This document shows positions 1-11,927 of a stretch of DNA of 64,000 nt, piece after piece (positions within the stretch are counted from its first letter, which is position 1; each line of letters starts with the position of its first letter). The stretch is taken from positions 25,642,998 to 25,706,997 of the forward strand of contig NC_088791.1 of the NCBI RefSeq assembly GCF_011386835.1, in the 5' to 3' direction. The DNA comes from Chrysemys picta bellii. Taxonomy: Eukaryota > Chordata > Testudines > Emydidae. Under the pieces are notes generated by a model. The model saw only the letters and a list, made by a program, of their open reading frames with translations, ran no database searches and had not been told where the DNA came from. A program made the position numbers and the translations under genes.

Positions 1-336
1 AACCGATTATGTGGCAAACTTTGTTGAAGGATAAACTTTCACTTAAGAAATAATGGCAAAAATTATCATTCATCATTAGTCAACCAATAATCAATAAAAA
101 ATGTAAAATATAGTGAATGCAACAAGATTTCAGTGAGTTTTAGCTATACAGAAAAGTTGAAAAGTCTGTTAGTGTTATTAAAATTCCTCAGGACAAATAA
201 AAGAGATCTAACGCAGGGTGCTAAATTTCTTAAAGGATCCATTTTTCAATTAATTTTAACCCATAAATTATTTAATGGATTTACCCTTGGAATATCTGTA
301 AATTTCCAAACAAATTATTCTGTAAATCCTATCAAA

Positions 337-529
337 GGCACTGACTTTCTGAGTTCCCGGGGAGTGCTCGACCCCTGCTCTGCCACAGGCCCCACCCCCC
401 ACTCTACCCTTTCCCCCAACTCCCTGCCCCGCCTCTTCCTACCCCGTTCTGCCCCCTCCTCCGGCTCTTCCTGCCCCTGATCTCCCCCCTCCAGCGCCTC
501 CTGCATGCCATTGAACAGCTGATCTGCTG
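337..529. mobile_element. Truncated GC-rich hAT-like element
   Basis: It shares the opening (ggtgctc-type box followed by a C-rich body and a cagcrcctcctgca box) with the elements at 8258-8570 and 31816-32206. The right end is missing at the join with CR1. Confidence 0.55.
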
Positions 530-1031
530 ATCTATTCATGATTTGATAGACCTCTATCATATCCCTTCTTAGTCATCTCTTTTCTAAAATGAGCAGTACC
601 AGTCTTTTTAATTTCTCCTCATATGGAAGCTGTCCCATTCCTCTAATCATTTCTGTTGCCCTTCTCTGTACCTTTACCTATTCTATCTTTTTTTAGATGA
701 CGCAGTATTTGAGGTGTAGGTATACCATGGATTTATATAGTGGCATTATGATATTTTCTGTCTTATCTATCTTCTTAAGTGTTCCTAACATTCTGTTAGC
801 TTCTTTGACTGCCACTTCACGTTAAGCAGATGGTTTCAGAAAATTATTCATGATGGCTCCAAGTTTTTTCTTGAGTTGTAACAGATAATTTAGACCCCAT
901 AATTCTGTATGTATAGTTGGGATTATTTTTTCCAATGTGCATTACTTTGCACTTACCAACTTTGAATTTCATCTGCCATTTTGTTGCTCAGTCACCCAGT
1001 TTAGTGAAATCCCTTTGTAACTCTATGCAGT

Positions 1032-1350
1032 CAGGGCCGGCTCCAGGCAGCAGCTAAGGAAGCAGGTGCTTGGGGCGGCCAATACAAAGTGGCTGCACTC
1101 CGTCCATTATTGGGGCGGCATGTCCGGGTCTTTGGCAGGAATTCGGCGGTGGGTCCCTCAGTCCCTCTCTTCTTCTTTGAGCTGCCACCGAAGTGCTGCC
1201 ACCGAAGAGGAAGAGAGGAAGTGAAGGACCCGCCTCCGAACTGCCGCCGAAGAATGGAGCGGCCCGATTGAGCTGCTGCCGAAGTGCCGCTGATCGGCGC
1301 TTTTTTTCCCCCCGCCGGTTGGGACAGCAGAAAACCTGGAGCCGGCCCTG
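1032..1350. mobile_element. Non-autonomous hAT element nested in CR1
   Basis: It begins cagggccggctccagg and ends with the inverse, cctggagccggccctg. The flanking 8-bp duplication tatgcagt/ttttcagt matches at 6 of 8 positions. CR1 sequence resumes directly on the far side. No coding capacity. Confidence 0.88.
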
Positions 1351-1414
1351 TTTTCAGTCAGCTTTGGACCCAACTATCTTGAGTAATTTTGTATTGTCTG
1401 CCAATTTTGCCACC

Positions 1415-1978
1415 TCACTGTTCACCCCATTTTCCAATCATTTCTGAATATGTTGAACAGCATGGGCCCAGTACAGTTCCTTGTGGGACCCTGCTATTTA
1501 CCTCTTTCCATTGTGAAAACTGTCCATTTATTCTTACCCTTTCTTTCCTATCTTTTAACCAATTACTGATCCATGAGAAACCCTTCCCTCTTACCCCATG
1601 ATTGCTTATTTTGCTTAGGAGGATTTGGTGAGAGACCTTGTCAAAGGTTTTCTGAACGTCCAAGTACACTATATCCACTGGATCAACCTTGTCCACATGC
1701 TTGCTGACACCTTGAAAGAACTCTAATAGATTGGTGAGGCATGATTTCCCTTTACAATAGCTGTGTTGACCCTTCCCCAACATACAGTGTTTATCTATGT
1801 GTCTGATAATTCTGTTTTTTACTATGGTTTCAACCAATTTGCCTTTTACTGAAGTTAGGCTTACTTGCCTGGAATTGCCAGGATCGTTTCTGGAGCTTTT
1901 AAAAAAAATTAGCATTACATTAGCTATCCTCCAGTCATCTGGCATAGGGGCTGATTTAAGTGCTAGGTTATATAACAC
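1415..1978 (-). pseudogene. CR1 reverse transcriptase remnant
   Basis: A 187-codon stretch resembles the CR1 polymerase. It shows QVSLTSVKGKLVE (fingers motif), DIVYLDVQKTFDKVSHQILL (motif A region), GFSWISNWLKDR and VPQGTVLGP (motif B region). The following palm sequence with the YADD-type motif is missing from the frame, so the copy is dead. It acted in target-primed reverse transcription when intact. Confidence 0.85.
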
Positions 1979-2630
1979 AGTTAGTAGTTTAATATTTGAG
2001 TTCCTTCAGAACTCTTAGATGAATACCATCTGTTCTGGTGACTGATTACTCTTTAATTTATCAATTTGTTCCAAAACCTCCTCTATTGACACCTCAATCT
2101 GGGACAGTTTCTCACATTTGTTACCTAAAAAGAATGGCTCGGGTGTGGAGATCTCACAGTGAAGAGAGAAGCAAAGAATTCATTTTCTGCAATAGCCATG
2201 TCTTCCTTAAGTGCTTCTTTAGCACCTCAATTGTCCAGTAGCCCTACTGCCTGTTTGCAGTCTTCTTGGTCCTGATGTTCTTTAAAAAATGTTTTGTTGT
2301 TAGCTTTTGTGTCTTTAGCTAATTATTCTTCATTTTTTTCTTGGGCTGCCTAATTATACTTTTACACTTGACTTGCTTCTTCCTATTTTCCTCAGTAGGA
2401 TTTGACTTCCAATTTTTAAAGGATGCCTCTAACTGCCTCTTTTACTCTGCTGGTTAGCCATGGTGGCATTGTTTTGGTCCTCTTACTTTTTTATTATTAT
2501 TATTTGGGGTATAAATTTAGTTTGAACTTCTGTTATGGTTTTTAAATAAATAGTCTCCATGCAGCTTGTAGGCATTTTACCCTTGTGCCTGTTCATTTTA
2601 ATTTCTGTTATGGAGCTCATTGCTACAAGA

Positions 2631-4088
2631 TACCATTGAGGAAAATAGATTAGTAGGATTCTAAAACACATTTGACATGTATACAGATAATAAAAACATT
2701 CACAATTACAAAAAGGATATAAGACATCAACACTCACTAATGGATGGAAATTAGGAAGAAATTTCCCCTATAGGCAGGTTATTCCAGTATGGATTTCTTG
2801 TGTCTTTCTCTGTAGCATCTGTTACTGTCCACTGTCAAGCTATTAGGCTTGATGGATAATTGGTCTGCCCCAGTATAGCAATTCCTATGTTTCTACAGTA
2901 GCACTTACTTACCTAATGGGGGTGTAGTAGTGGTTAATTGATGAATGATTGTACAGTGCTTTGAAGATGTTAAGTGCTATGTGCTATTATTTCAATCTGT
3001 CCATACATAATGAAAAATTAATGTTTAACCTTTTTCAATAGGTTCTGTGTAGTTAAGCTGCTAATAGGCTGAGATGATTCCACTAATTATCATATCAAAC
3101 AATGTAATCATTTATTATTGCAATGGTATACTACTATTAAAAACATTAGAATAATAACTTATTAAAACACACTTAAATTTCTTTGCTAATATTTCTGTTA
3201 TGTTTTAGAAACATTTTACATCCAATCCCTTCTATAATAAGGCAAATGCAAATGTAAAAACTTTGGTCTGAATTCTTCTCTCATTCTCAGCAATATAAAC
3301 CTAATGGTGTTATTCTTGATTTACAACGGTGCAACTGAATTTTGAACAGAATTTTGCTCTGTATCTGATCTTTCTTTGTACATGCATGGCACTGTATAGC
3401 ACTGTATAAATAATACATACATAACTAGAGCTTGATCCTACAGTGCTTACAAGTCCCCATTGACTTGGGGACCAATCCTACAAGCAAGTAGGTTCATTGA
3501 AGGCAGGTAAGCAAGTAAAGGCTCCTCACATGAGTAAGAGTTTGCAGGATGAAGTCCCTAGAAGTCAGTGTTAATAGGGAATTTTGGCTGAGTAAGGAAG
3601 GGCTGAAGGATAAGGCTTTTAGCTGAACCTATAAATAGTTAATTGTTAAAAATAGTCAGACTGTATTCTGCAAGTATTTTGGAAAAAGGAACAGGTGTGT
3701 GGCAAATCAAGCACACCTACACACTCCTCCCTGTTTATCAATGTGTCATTTGTTTGAAGCCAATGTGTATGACAAATACAAGGTATTTTTAGGACCTATT
3801 AGGGAAATGTTTTCAAAGATTTGGATGGAGAATTTGAATTTATTTAAAGTGCTGGGTTTTATCAAAAGGGCAAATGGTGTAACGTACAGATGAAGTATTG
3901 TTAAAAATAAAATGGTAACTAGAAATCACCTTTTTGTTGGCCAATAATAAATACAACAGGAAGCTGGAGAGGGGAAAGATCAAATAATCATCTGAAGATG
4001 TGTGTATAAAGGGCCTGATGCAAAGCCCAAGTAAGTAAATTGGAGGTTTTCTGTTGATTTCAATGAGCACAGATCCAACCCTATAGCA
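2631..4088. other. Intergenic, no feature recognised
   Basis: AT-rich sequence without a recognisable gene or element. One short diffuse copy of the ccattgactt motif family lies near 3450. Confidence 0.6.
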
Positions 4089-4800
4089 CAGGGGTGGGCA
4101 AACTACGGCCCGGGGGCCCCATCCAGGCCTTCAGATGTTTTAATCTGCCCCTCAAGCTCCTCTGGGGAGCGGGGTCCAGGGCTTGCCCTGCTCCGTGCTG
4201 TGGCTCTGTGCGGCTCCCGGAAGCAGCGGTGTGTCCCACTTCTGGCTCCTATGTGTAGGGGCAGCCAGGGACTCTGCACACTGCCCCTGCCCCAAGTACC
4301 ACCCCCGCAGCACCTATTGGCCAGGAACCACAGCCAATGGGAGCTGCAGGGGCAGCGCCTGCAGGCGGGGCAACGTGCGGAGCCCCCTGGCTGCCCCTAC
4401 ACGTAGAGGCCGGAGGAGGGACATGCCGTTGCTTTGAGAAGCTGCTTGAGGTAAGTGCTGCCTGGAGCCTGCACCCTTGACCCCTCCTGCACCCCAACCC
4501 CCAACCCTGATCCCCCTCCTGCCCTCTGAGCCCCTCGGTCCCAGCTCAGAGCACCCTCCTGCACCCCCAACCTCTCATTCCCAGCCCCATCCCAGAGCCC
4601 ACACCCCCAGCTGGAGCCCTAACCCCTCCCCTCGTACCCCAACCTCCTGCCCCAGTCTGGAGCCCCTTCCCACACCCTGAACTCCTAATTTCTGGCCCCA
4701 CCCCAGGGCCAGCACCCCAATTTCATGAGCATTCATGGCCCGCCATACAATTTCCATATCCTGATGTGGCCCTTGGGCCAAAAAGTTTGGCCACCCATAG
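4089..4800. mobile_element. Non-autonomous hAT-like element
   Basis: The ends are inverted repeats of the caggggtgggcaaact type, with the right end reading agtttggccacccatag. The interior is GC- and C-rich. Same terminal family as 53429-54132. No convincing target duplication. Confidence 0.75.
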
Positions 4801-5967
4801 TACTAGTGTTAGTACTATGTGGTCACTGTCTATAGTTTGCTGTAGTCCATGCTGAAGTCTTAAATTCCTGGTAGCAACATTTGAGTGAAACATTTTTTTT
4901 GTCTTTTAAATTGTTGTATTTTATTATTTTAAAATAAAACATAAAATTATAATGAAAGCAACATTAATGTAAACAAAAATAAAAAAATGGAGCAAACTAA
5001 AATTAACATGCTAATCAAATGCAGTGTTGTATCAATCCATGTTATCAGTATTTACTAAACCTGACAAGTATCAATAGCATCCTCTTGAATTAAAGTGAAA
5101 AACAAGATAAAAAAAAATAACAGAAAGACAATAGCAAGTATCTAAGTTCTAAACTATACTGATGGTCTTAATGAGGCTCCCTCTCAGAGAACAAACCCAG
5201 AGCAAGTAGTTCGTTAAACAGCCATTGAGTCAGTGTGTATTCAGAGCTTTGATCAATGCTCCCAGGGACTATTTTGTGAAAAGAACAAAGGAGCCTAAGA
5301 GATAGGGCCTCAGAGAGAGAACTGAAGGAAGAAAACAGGCCACAGTCACAGATCTCTCTGGGCTCCATTCTGCCTCCCTCCGTCCCACTGTTGTACCTTA
5401 CTTCATTAGCAATCCCACTGACTTCAGTGAGCTTTGCATCAGGCCTGTGGTGTTGATATCAGTGAGCCTATTTGCAGAGTAAAGTACTACTCAACATAGG
5501 AGTAGCAAAATAGGGTCCTTCATTAGTAATTAAACTGAGAAATTAAATATTTCCTAGCATGAATTATAACAAAGCATGGGAACACATATCCACAGAGCAA
5601 TGAAATCTGTATGAGAACGCTGATGTCTTGCAAGATCAGTACTCACTTGGTTGATTTCAAGGGAACTATTCTGATTTATGCCAGATTAGGGTCTGGCCCA
5701 CTGTTTTTATAGTCTTTGAAAGTCTGTAAAAGACTTACAGAAGTCTGTAAAAGAAAGGGAAGTTCTGTGTTTAAAGAGATTTTATTTCCATAGCTTGCAG
5801 TAAAACTATCCTGATAAACTGCCCTTGAATTTTGACCTTTATGTTTACTACTGAAATGTATATTGTAATTTGCATCCAATTTGTATTTCCTAGGGACATT
5901 GACATGAACACAATGACCAACCTTTGTGTATAGAGTAATTTATTTACATATTTTTTGTTTATTCAAG
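4801..5967. other. Intergenic, no feature recognised
   Basis: AT-rich. A copy of the actgacttcagtg motif lies at about 5416. Confidence 0.6.
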
Positions 5968-6068
5968 AACTTACATTGGCTGACAAAGTTCTTCAAGGAA
6001 TCCCCTCTCCAGGAGAGATCACAATTAATCCTGTGTTGCTAGACCATCTGGAAAAGAGCTTGGCCTCA
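5968..6068 (+). other. Exon-like block of unknown gene
   Basis: A 101-bp interval is bounded by a good acceptor (ttttttgtttattcaag) and a perfect donor (gtaagt). Only one of its three forward frames is open. That frame gives 33 residues, including GIPSPGEITINPVLLDHLEK. I do not recognise the product and see no partner exon nearby. It could be an exon of an unrecognised gene, a relic exon, or coincidence. Confidence 0.3.
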
Positions 6069-7108
6069 GTAAGTGGTACTTTCAAAAGAAGCTGTGAGAT
6101 GTTTGCCACGCTGCTAAGATTTTACTGAATTGCTTCAGATACCCTGTTTTTGTGGTTTCCACTATGGCAGAAGTCTTAAATGGAGGTTCTTTATAAAGAA
6201 CACATGGAAGTTTCATGGCCTAATGTTTCATACTCTTCTTTATTTATAGGTCTATTTAACTATGTAAAATTTATTTTAAACAAGTGATTCTGTAATTCCA
6301 GCTACATGAGTTATCTGTAAAGAAACAATGACGAGAATAAATAAGTGTGCAATAAGTATAAGAATTTTTAAACTGTTGTGCAGAATCCTATTTCCGGTCA
6401 TCACATGATCAAAAGCACTTTTGATGATATATCCACCAACCTTGACTGGGTCAAGGTCCAATCCTGTGATATGCTAAAAACTTACTATGAGTTATTGTCC
6501 TTAATAAAGGACCTTTTTTAAAAAACAAAAGCAACAAATAACTAAATCTGCCTCTTTTTCATAACAGATTGTGATTTAGACTTCCATTCTGCAAAATTGC
6601 TCCCTGGGGACAGACTCCCATGTCTGCATGCAGCTCCACTGACTTCAAAGGGGCTCTACAGAGCAGATACAGGGGTTCACCTGCATAGAGTAATTTGCAG
6701 GATTAGGGACACAGATTGTATGTTTTATCACAAAGGATTTAACAAAAACTTATACGAGTAGAAGTATCATATTAAAACATATTATTTAAATGTAAAAATT
6801 AAAAATAAAATAAACTATTTCCTGCAGTGCTGGAAACCCAAACCAACACTAACAATGTGGTAGTGCATGAGAACCAGGAAGTGAATCTGACTAGAAACAG
6901 AAAGTGAAGTTCACAATTGGGTTTCACTGTTCAAGCTGAGAGAAATGCAAAAAGTAAACAAACAGCACAAATGATTAGCAGTAAATTGAATTTTAACTAT
7001 AATTTTCCTTAACAAAAATTAGAACATGTAAATAAATATAGAATTTTGTAAATTCAAAGTATTTCTTTAACCAGCTTCTTTTCCACTATAAGGCATACCT
7101 GATATATC
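6069..7108. other. Intergenic, no feature recognised
   Basis: AT-rich. A 61-codon minus-strand frame at 6276-6461 was considered and not called. Confidence 0.55.
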
Positions 7109-7116
7109 CTTATTTA

Positions 7117-7222
7117 TAGAGCCCTGCAAATCTGCAGATATCTGCTTTATATCTACAGATATCCATGGACCATGTTTGTGGCTTGGATGTGGATACAACT
7201 TTTGTATCCACGCAGGGCTCTA
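7117..7222. mobile_element. Short hAT MITE
   Basis: A 106-bp element begins tagagccctgc and ends gcagggctcta, flanked by the perfect 8-bp duplication cttattta (7109-7116 and 7223-7230). Same family as 47573-47911. Confidence 0.88.
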
Positions 7223-8257
7223 CTTATTTACCTAAAATAGCTTGGGGAGGTAGGGCTTGATTCAAAGCACACTGAAGTCAATGAAAGGTTTTCCATTGAT
7301 ATTACTGGATTCTGGATCAAGCCCCTACATTTTAAATACCTGTGTGCTGAACCTGTATTATATACCATACAGAGTTTCTTATTCTTACTTAGAGAATGGT
7401 TTAAAAAATGTAAGTGCAAGTCAGCTTTGTGGTTTGTGAGGAACGCATTGTGCTGCTAAGAGTTAACCTGGCTCCTTGGGCCTATAGAGATTGCCACCAG
7501 TCTCCCAAAGGAAAGAATCACTTTATGTAGTAATCGCCAATCTATACAGACATATTTGCTTCAGTCTTGGAGAAAATGGGTCTCAGCATTGAACATTAAA
7601 AGGGGAAGTGAGAAAATAAAAACAGGACAAAACAATGGCAGAGCAGGAAGGGAGGGGCAGCAACCCCACCTCAGCTAAATATTAGTCAGTATTCAGGTAA
7701 TAGCTGCTGTAGTAGACACCCAACCACTACTGTCTTGAGGAGACAGTAGGAATGAACTAGGTCTTCATGACACCACAAAGCAGTAATACAGGTATGAGAT
7801 AGCCTTCTGATTAACAGGGCTCCAAGCAAAACCCAGTACCCTCTCTTGGGGATCCTGCTTCTAGAGGAAGATCTCAGGCAGTGATTCCCCTTTTGCTCCC
7901 ACTGATTGGAAGGTGTGAAAACGACTGGGTTGGCCATAAGCTGCAAGGGTCTGCATGCTAGTTCTCAAAGGATGGGGTCCCAAGCAGTTGCTGAGGTTGC
8001 CTATATCACTAAATGGGCCACTCTGAGTTTCATTTAAATTTGACAGTATATTCTGCTTCTCTCTCCTACCCTCATACAAAAGAAGTCTGCCTCCAAATGC
8101 TAAGTTAAGAATCATTCATAAATTTCAATGGCTTTTTATATTTGTTTTCATTGACTTATTTCCTATTGGATCTAAGTTTTCCCTGTACTTTATATAGCTG
8201 TTTGCCTTCTCTCAAATGAATGTTGGGAAATAAGTGTCAGTGTGCTATAGACGCATA
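7223..8257. other. Intergenic, no feature recognised
   Basis: A paired actgaagtcaatga and ccattgat block at 7270-7310; otherwise nothing recognised. Confidence 0.55.
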
Positions 8258-8570
8258 CACAGGTCCTGGCTTCCTCCTTTCCCTGGGGGTGCTCAACCCC
8301 TGTTCAGCTCTAGGTCCTGCCCCTACTCCCCACTTTCTCCCAAGGCCTCACCCCTTCCCATCCAGTTCTACCCCTTCCCCCCCAGCACCTCCTGCACACC
8401 ACAGAACAGCGGATTGCGGTGGGCGGGAAGCCCTGGGAGGGAAGGGGGAGGAGTTGATCGGCAGGAGGCACTGGATGGGGGGGAGCTGGCTGCCGGTGGG
8501 TGCTAAGCACCCACTAATTTTTTTTTGTGGGTGCTCCAGCCCTGGAGCAACCACAGAGTCAGCACCTATG
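8258..8570. mobile_element. Non-autonomous hAT-like element
   Basis: Same family as 31816-32206. It has a C-rich body, the palindromic segment gggtgctaagcaccca and a right end agcacctatg. The flanks gacgcata/cacacaca match only 5 of 8, so the boundaries are approximate. Confidence 0.7.
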
Positions 8571-9216
8571 CACACACACATATAACATGCATGCAACTAT
8601 GTTAAAAGAATAGTAAGGTTGCAACATCAAGCACTAAAAGTTAGAAAATCCTAGAATTAAGGTTGTCTGTGCAACCTTCATTCACCCCCTTTGTGCACAC
8701 ACTTTATGATAAAGTCTTTAATGACATCTTCACATACTATTTTTTTTCCAAAGAACTCCTGTTTAATTCAGTGCTCACAATGGATATGAAACAGGATGGA
8801 TCGTGTCCAGGGCTGCCGAGAGCCGGTTCGGGCCTGTAATGGGGCTTTGCCGAGGTTCGTCCCTCAGTGGGGCTGTGGGGTATCCCACCGCCTCGCTCTA
8901 GTTCGCTGTCAGTCCTGGCTCTGCACTAGTGTGGGACAGTAAACACACTGTTAGGGGCTCAGGCCCTTTAGGCCGGGGCTGAGCCAATAGTTCTATATAG
9001 ACGCCCAGGCCCTAGGTCAGGGCGGGGCAGCAACCAAACAGTCAGGGACTCAAGCCCTAAAGCAGGGGCTGAGTCAATAAGCAAGAGGTCCCAGCCTCTC
9101 CAGGCCAGGGAAAGGGGGAGTCTGCCACGCAAGGAGTAGGTGGCAGGGGGGACGCAGGCCCTCCCACTCCACTGGATCCCAGCCAGGGCCCTAGCAGCAG
9201 CAGAAACTCGCTGCTG

Positions 9217-9549
9217 TCAGTGGGGATCCTGGCCGCAACACACCGACATAGGCTCTGGTAGTGCTGCAGCCAGACTGGGGTTGGTTGCCCCAGAGCTACT
9301 TCCACACTCCCCCTCGTAGGGTACCTGGGTCGTGCTAGTGTCCTCGGCGGTCTCTAACAGCATCGGTTCTTCCGGGTAGGTAGCGAAGGGCAGGCTCGGC
9401 TCCTCCTCGAGGTAGCTGGAAAGGGGCAAGCTCGGCTCCTCCTTGGGGTAGCTGGAAAGGGGCAGGCTCGGCCAGTCCTCGGGGTAACGAGTGAGGGGTA
9501 GGCTCGGCTGGCCCAGTGCGACCTCAGGCCGGCCGCGGCCTGCTGCCAT
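9217..9549 (-). CDS. 110-codon ORF inside the LTR, product unknown
   Basis: The first ATG downstream of the LTR TATA box opens a 110-residue frame, MAAGRGRPEVALGQ and onward. It contains four tandem 12-residue repeats (PSLPLTRYPEDW, PSLPLSSYPKEE, PSLPLSSYLEEE, PSLPFATYPEEP) at 9364-9507. The tail is rich in Ser, Thr and Gly and ends GQDPH. Not recognised. The frame also stays open upstream of the ATG to 9735. Tandem repeats can keep frames open by chance, so expression is unproven. Confidence 0.35.
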   Translation of the reverse strand: MAAGRGRPEVALGQPSLPLTRYPEDWPSLPLSSYPKEEPSLPLSSYLEEEPSLPFATYPEEPMLLETAEDTSTTQVPYEGECGSSSGATNPSLAAALPEPMSVCCGQDPH

Positions 9550-9617
9550 CTCCCAAGCTCGGTCACCAACGTCTGGTCTCTCCGGCGGGTGGTTCTCAAC
9601 TGAGCTCTGTAGGCAGG

Positions 9618-9625
9618 CTTTTATA
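9618..9625 (-). promoter_or_regulatory. TATA box of the solo LTR
   Basis: The minus strand reads TATAAAAG about 122 bp into the LTR and roughly 70-76 bp upstream of an ATG at 9549. This is the position expected for a U3 promoter. Confidence 0.6.
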
Positions 9626-9966
9626 TTTCCGGGCCTACGCCGTGACCTCTGAGGGGCGGGCGCAGGACCCAGTGGTCCCGCCCACGTTGGTGTTAGGGGA
9701 GGTTCGTCCCTCAGCGGGGCTGTGGGGTATCCCACCGCCTCACTACAGGGCCCCAGTAAAAAAAATTTTTCGGGCCCCCCAGCAAGGGCGGACCGGCTAA
9801 ACAGGGCCGACGAGGGGCCCTCTTCTGGACCACCCCCTTCCGGACCGCCGGGCCCTGGTAAGGCGATGAGAGGGGGGGGAAGCCGGGCCCCGGGCCCCCT
9901 TCCAGACCGCCGGGCCCCAGTAATTTGTACCGGCTTTCCCCGCCCCCCATCGGCCCTGATTGTGTC

Positions 9967-10549
9967 ATGGACATTTTACAATTTTGTGGGTAATTTCCTA
10001 GACCTTTTTGAAAAAAAAAAAACCCAGAAATTCTATCATCTGAACCCATATTGACCTCCCACAGGGGTCATCATGCGGTTGCAACCTTTAAATCCATAGC
10101 ACATACTTCTACCACTTGAGCTAACGGTAGCAATAGTAGGCTGTACTATGTGAACCAGCTACTAGAAGCAGATTAGACCCATTTTGTCAGCAGGTTTCAC
10201 AGCTGTTTGCTAGACAGCAGAGGAATAATGAGACACAGGAATCCTGGGTTCAGTTCTCTCTTCTGTAGGAGAGTGTGCTGTAGTGGTTATAAACCCTTCT
10301 TCCTTTGTCTCACCACTGGCCCATTATTCCTGCTTCCTCTTCCCATTTGCTTCTCTTCACCTTCCCCACTCGGCCCCTGCCCTTGTGCTCCTTCCTGTTC
10401 TCCCACTCCCCACAGCTCTGGCTCCTGACACTTGTCTTTCACTTCCCCCCATCCCCAGTGTTGACTCACCCCTCTCTCTCCCCCTCTGCTCCTCAAATCT
10501 CTGCATTCATCAGTGCTATTCAGGTTTGGATTGGCCACCCTCGATCACG
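9967..10549. other. Intergenic, no feature recognised
   Basis: Pyrimidine-rich from 10280. A possible worn SINE remnant near 10230 is too weak to call. Confidence 0.5.
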
Positions 10550-10557
10550 ATGGAGGG

Positions 10558-10779
10558 CAGGGCCAGCTCCAGGGTTTTGGCCGCCCCAAGCAGCCAAAAC
10601 AAAAACAAACAAACAAACAAAAAAGCTGCGATCGCGATCTGCGGCGGCAAGTCCTTCACTCCCAGGCGGAGTGAGGGACCGTCCGCCGAATTGCCGCCGA
10701 ATACCTGGACCTGCCACCCCTCTCCGGAACGGCCGCCCCAAGCACCTGGTTGAGAAATTGGTGCCTGGAGCCGGCCCTG
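10558..10779. mobile_element. Non-autonomous hAT element
   Basis: Ends cagggccagctccagg and cctggagccggccctg; perfect 8-bp duplication atggaggg at 10550-10557 and 10780-10787. Same terminal family as 1032-1350 but internally shorter. Confidence 0.92.
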
Positions 10780-10787
10780 ATGGAGGG

Positions 10788-11927
10788 GCAGCCAGGCAAT
10801 ATTTGAGTGAGTGGTGTTGCAACATGGCACTTGGGGTCATATGACTGCCATATGACTCCATGCACCAGGTCACAGTGCCCGGAGTTGGAAGCTTGGCCCA
10901 GCTCGGCGGGACAGAAGCTGTATCTGCCAGATGAGTGCGGGGCCAGTTTACTCTCCACTCCTTGTGAAAATTCTTGCGCAATTTTGTCAATTGCATCATC
11001 TTCTTGAAAAGGCGCTGCCCATACACTGAAAGGCTGCCAGGGGGATAGTCACCCCTCACCCCAGATTAGCTCTGCCACTGACACAAAGATGAATTGTACT
11101 GGCGAGCTCTACGTTAGCTCTGTATAGTTCTTACTTTGTGGAAGCTGGTTTCCTTTCTCACATTGTATAAGATATACATCTTATCAAAAGATGGTATCAT
11201 ATGATTCTCATACTACGCATGGTAGATAATAGTTCATTCATCATTCATGTTTTCTCTTTTTGATGCTTTGGCATTTCTGATCCTGGCCCTGTGTCCCCTG
11301 GATCCAGATGCTGGGAGTGTGCTCCTCAATGTATGGCTGTCCCGGGCCTGCACCTCTGTGGCACTGTCCCCCTACACACACACACTCACTCACTCTGTCT
11401 CTCTGTCTCTCTCTCTCCCCCTCCCCCCCCGGCTGCAATCCATGTAGCTGAACTTGAAGCTGTGCTGTTTTTTTCAGTGGAACCTCTCTACTCCCATGGG
11501 TTGTATGGACTATGAGAGCCAGGGGAACAACTGGAGCTGCACTGCCAGCACTTACAGTCAATATGCGGGAGGGAGGCAGTAAGACACTGGGCCTCCAGAC
11601 ACTTGGCTCTAACCTCCCCTTGGTCCAACCACAGGGACAACCAAGCGGGGGTGGGAGGCAGCCCCTCCAAACTGATTGTAAAAGGGGCTCAATCTGCCTG
11701 ATGGAACAGTTGGGGAGGGAGCTTTGGGAAAGGAAGTGTCTTTCTGTTTTTTGGACATTGCTTAGCCCTTTCTGGATAGTAAATGACTCTAATGATAAAC
11801 AACAACATAAGATCTGGGCTTTCCATGCCTCAGTGACTGAGGTGTCACAACAAAAGCAGATTTGACCTTTTTTTGACCTCACAAATGACTTCCTAATGCA
11901 TTCACAAGCTAAATATGAGTCAAAAGT
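10788..11927. other. Intergenic, no feature recognised
   Basis: A possible transposon end (gattagctctgccactgac) near 11065 and a short (CT)n tract at 11390-11420; no gene recognised. Confidence 0.5.

Larger units (their letters stand above)
530..2630 (-). mobile_element. CR1 LINE fragment, minus orientation
   Basis: Long CR1-type sequence in reverse, including the region reading atctgccattttgttgctca and a reverse-transcriptase remnant at 1415-1978. It is interrupted by a hAT element at 1032-1350 and truncated at both ends. Confidence 0.85.
8835..9747 (-). mobile_element. Solo LTR, minus orientation
   Basis: Termini are tgtaatg and cactaca (TG...CA), flanked by the perfect 5-bp duplication gggcc at 8830-8834 and 9748-9752. 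A ~46-bp segment, ggttcgtccctcag and following, is repeated near both ends of the LTR. The minus strand has a TATA box at 9618-9625. The retroelement class is not resolved, and no internal region with gag or pol is present. Confidence 0.82.
8808..9958. mobile_element. hAT-like element split by an LTR
   Basis: It begins cagggctgccgagag and ends atcggccctg. The flanks atcgtgtc and attgtgtc match at 7 of 8. About 900 bp of its length is an inserted LTR (8835-9747). Confidence 0.8.

Noticed and set aside
6276..6461. Minus-strand frame reading DLDPVKVGGYIIKSAFDHVM with an acceptor-like tttttag before it
   Set aside because: No donor follows, the rest is a hydrophobic low-complexity tail, and no family match comes to mind.
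8220..8596. Overlapping 66-121-codon frames on both strands
   Set aside because: They lie in a GC-rich non-autonomous element and have no domain.
10200..10320. Possible MIR-like SINE remnant (gggttcagttctc)
   Set aside because: Only one box is recognisable; too short and diverged.
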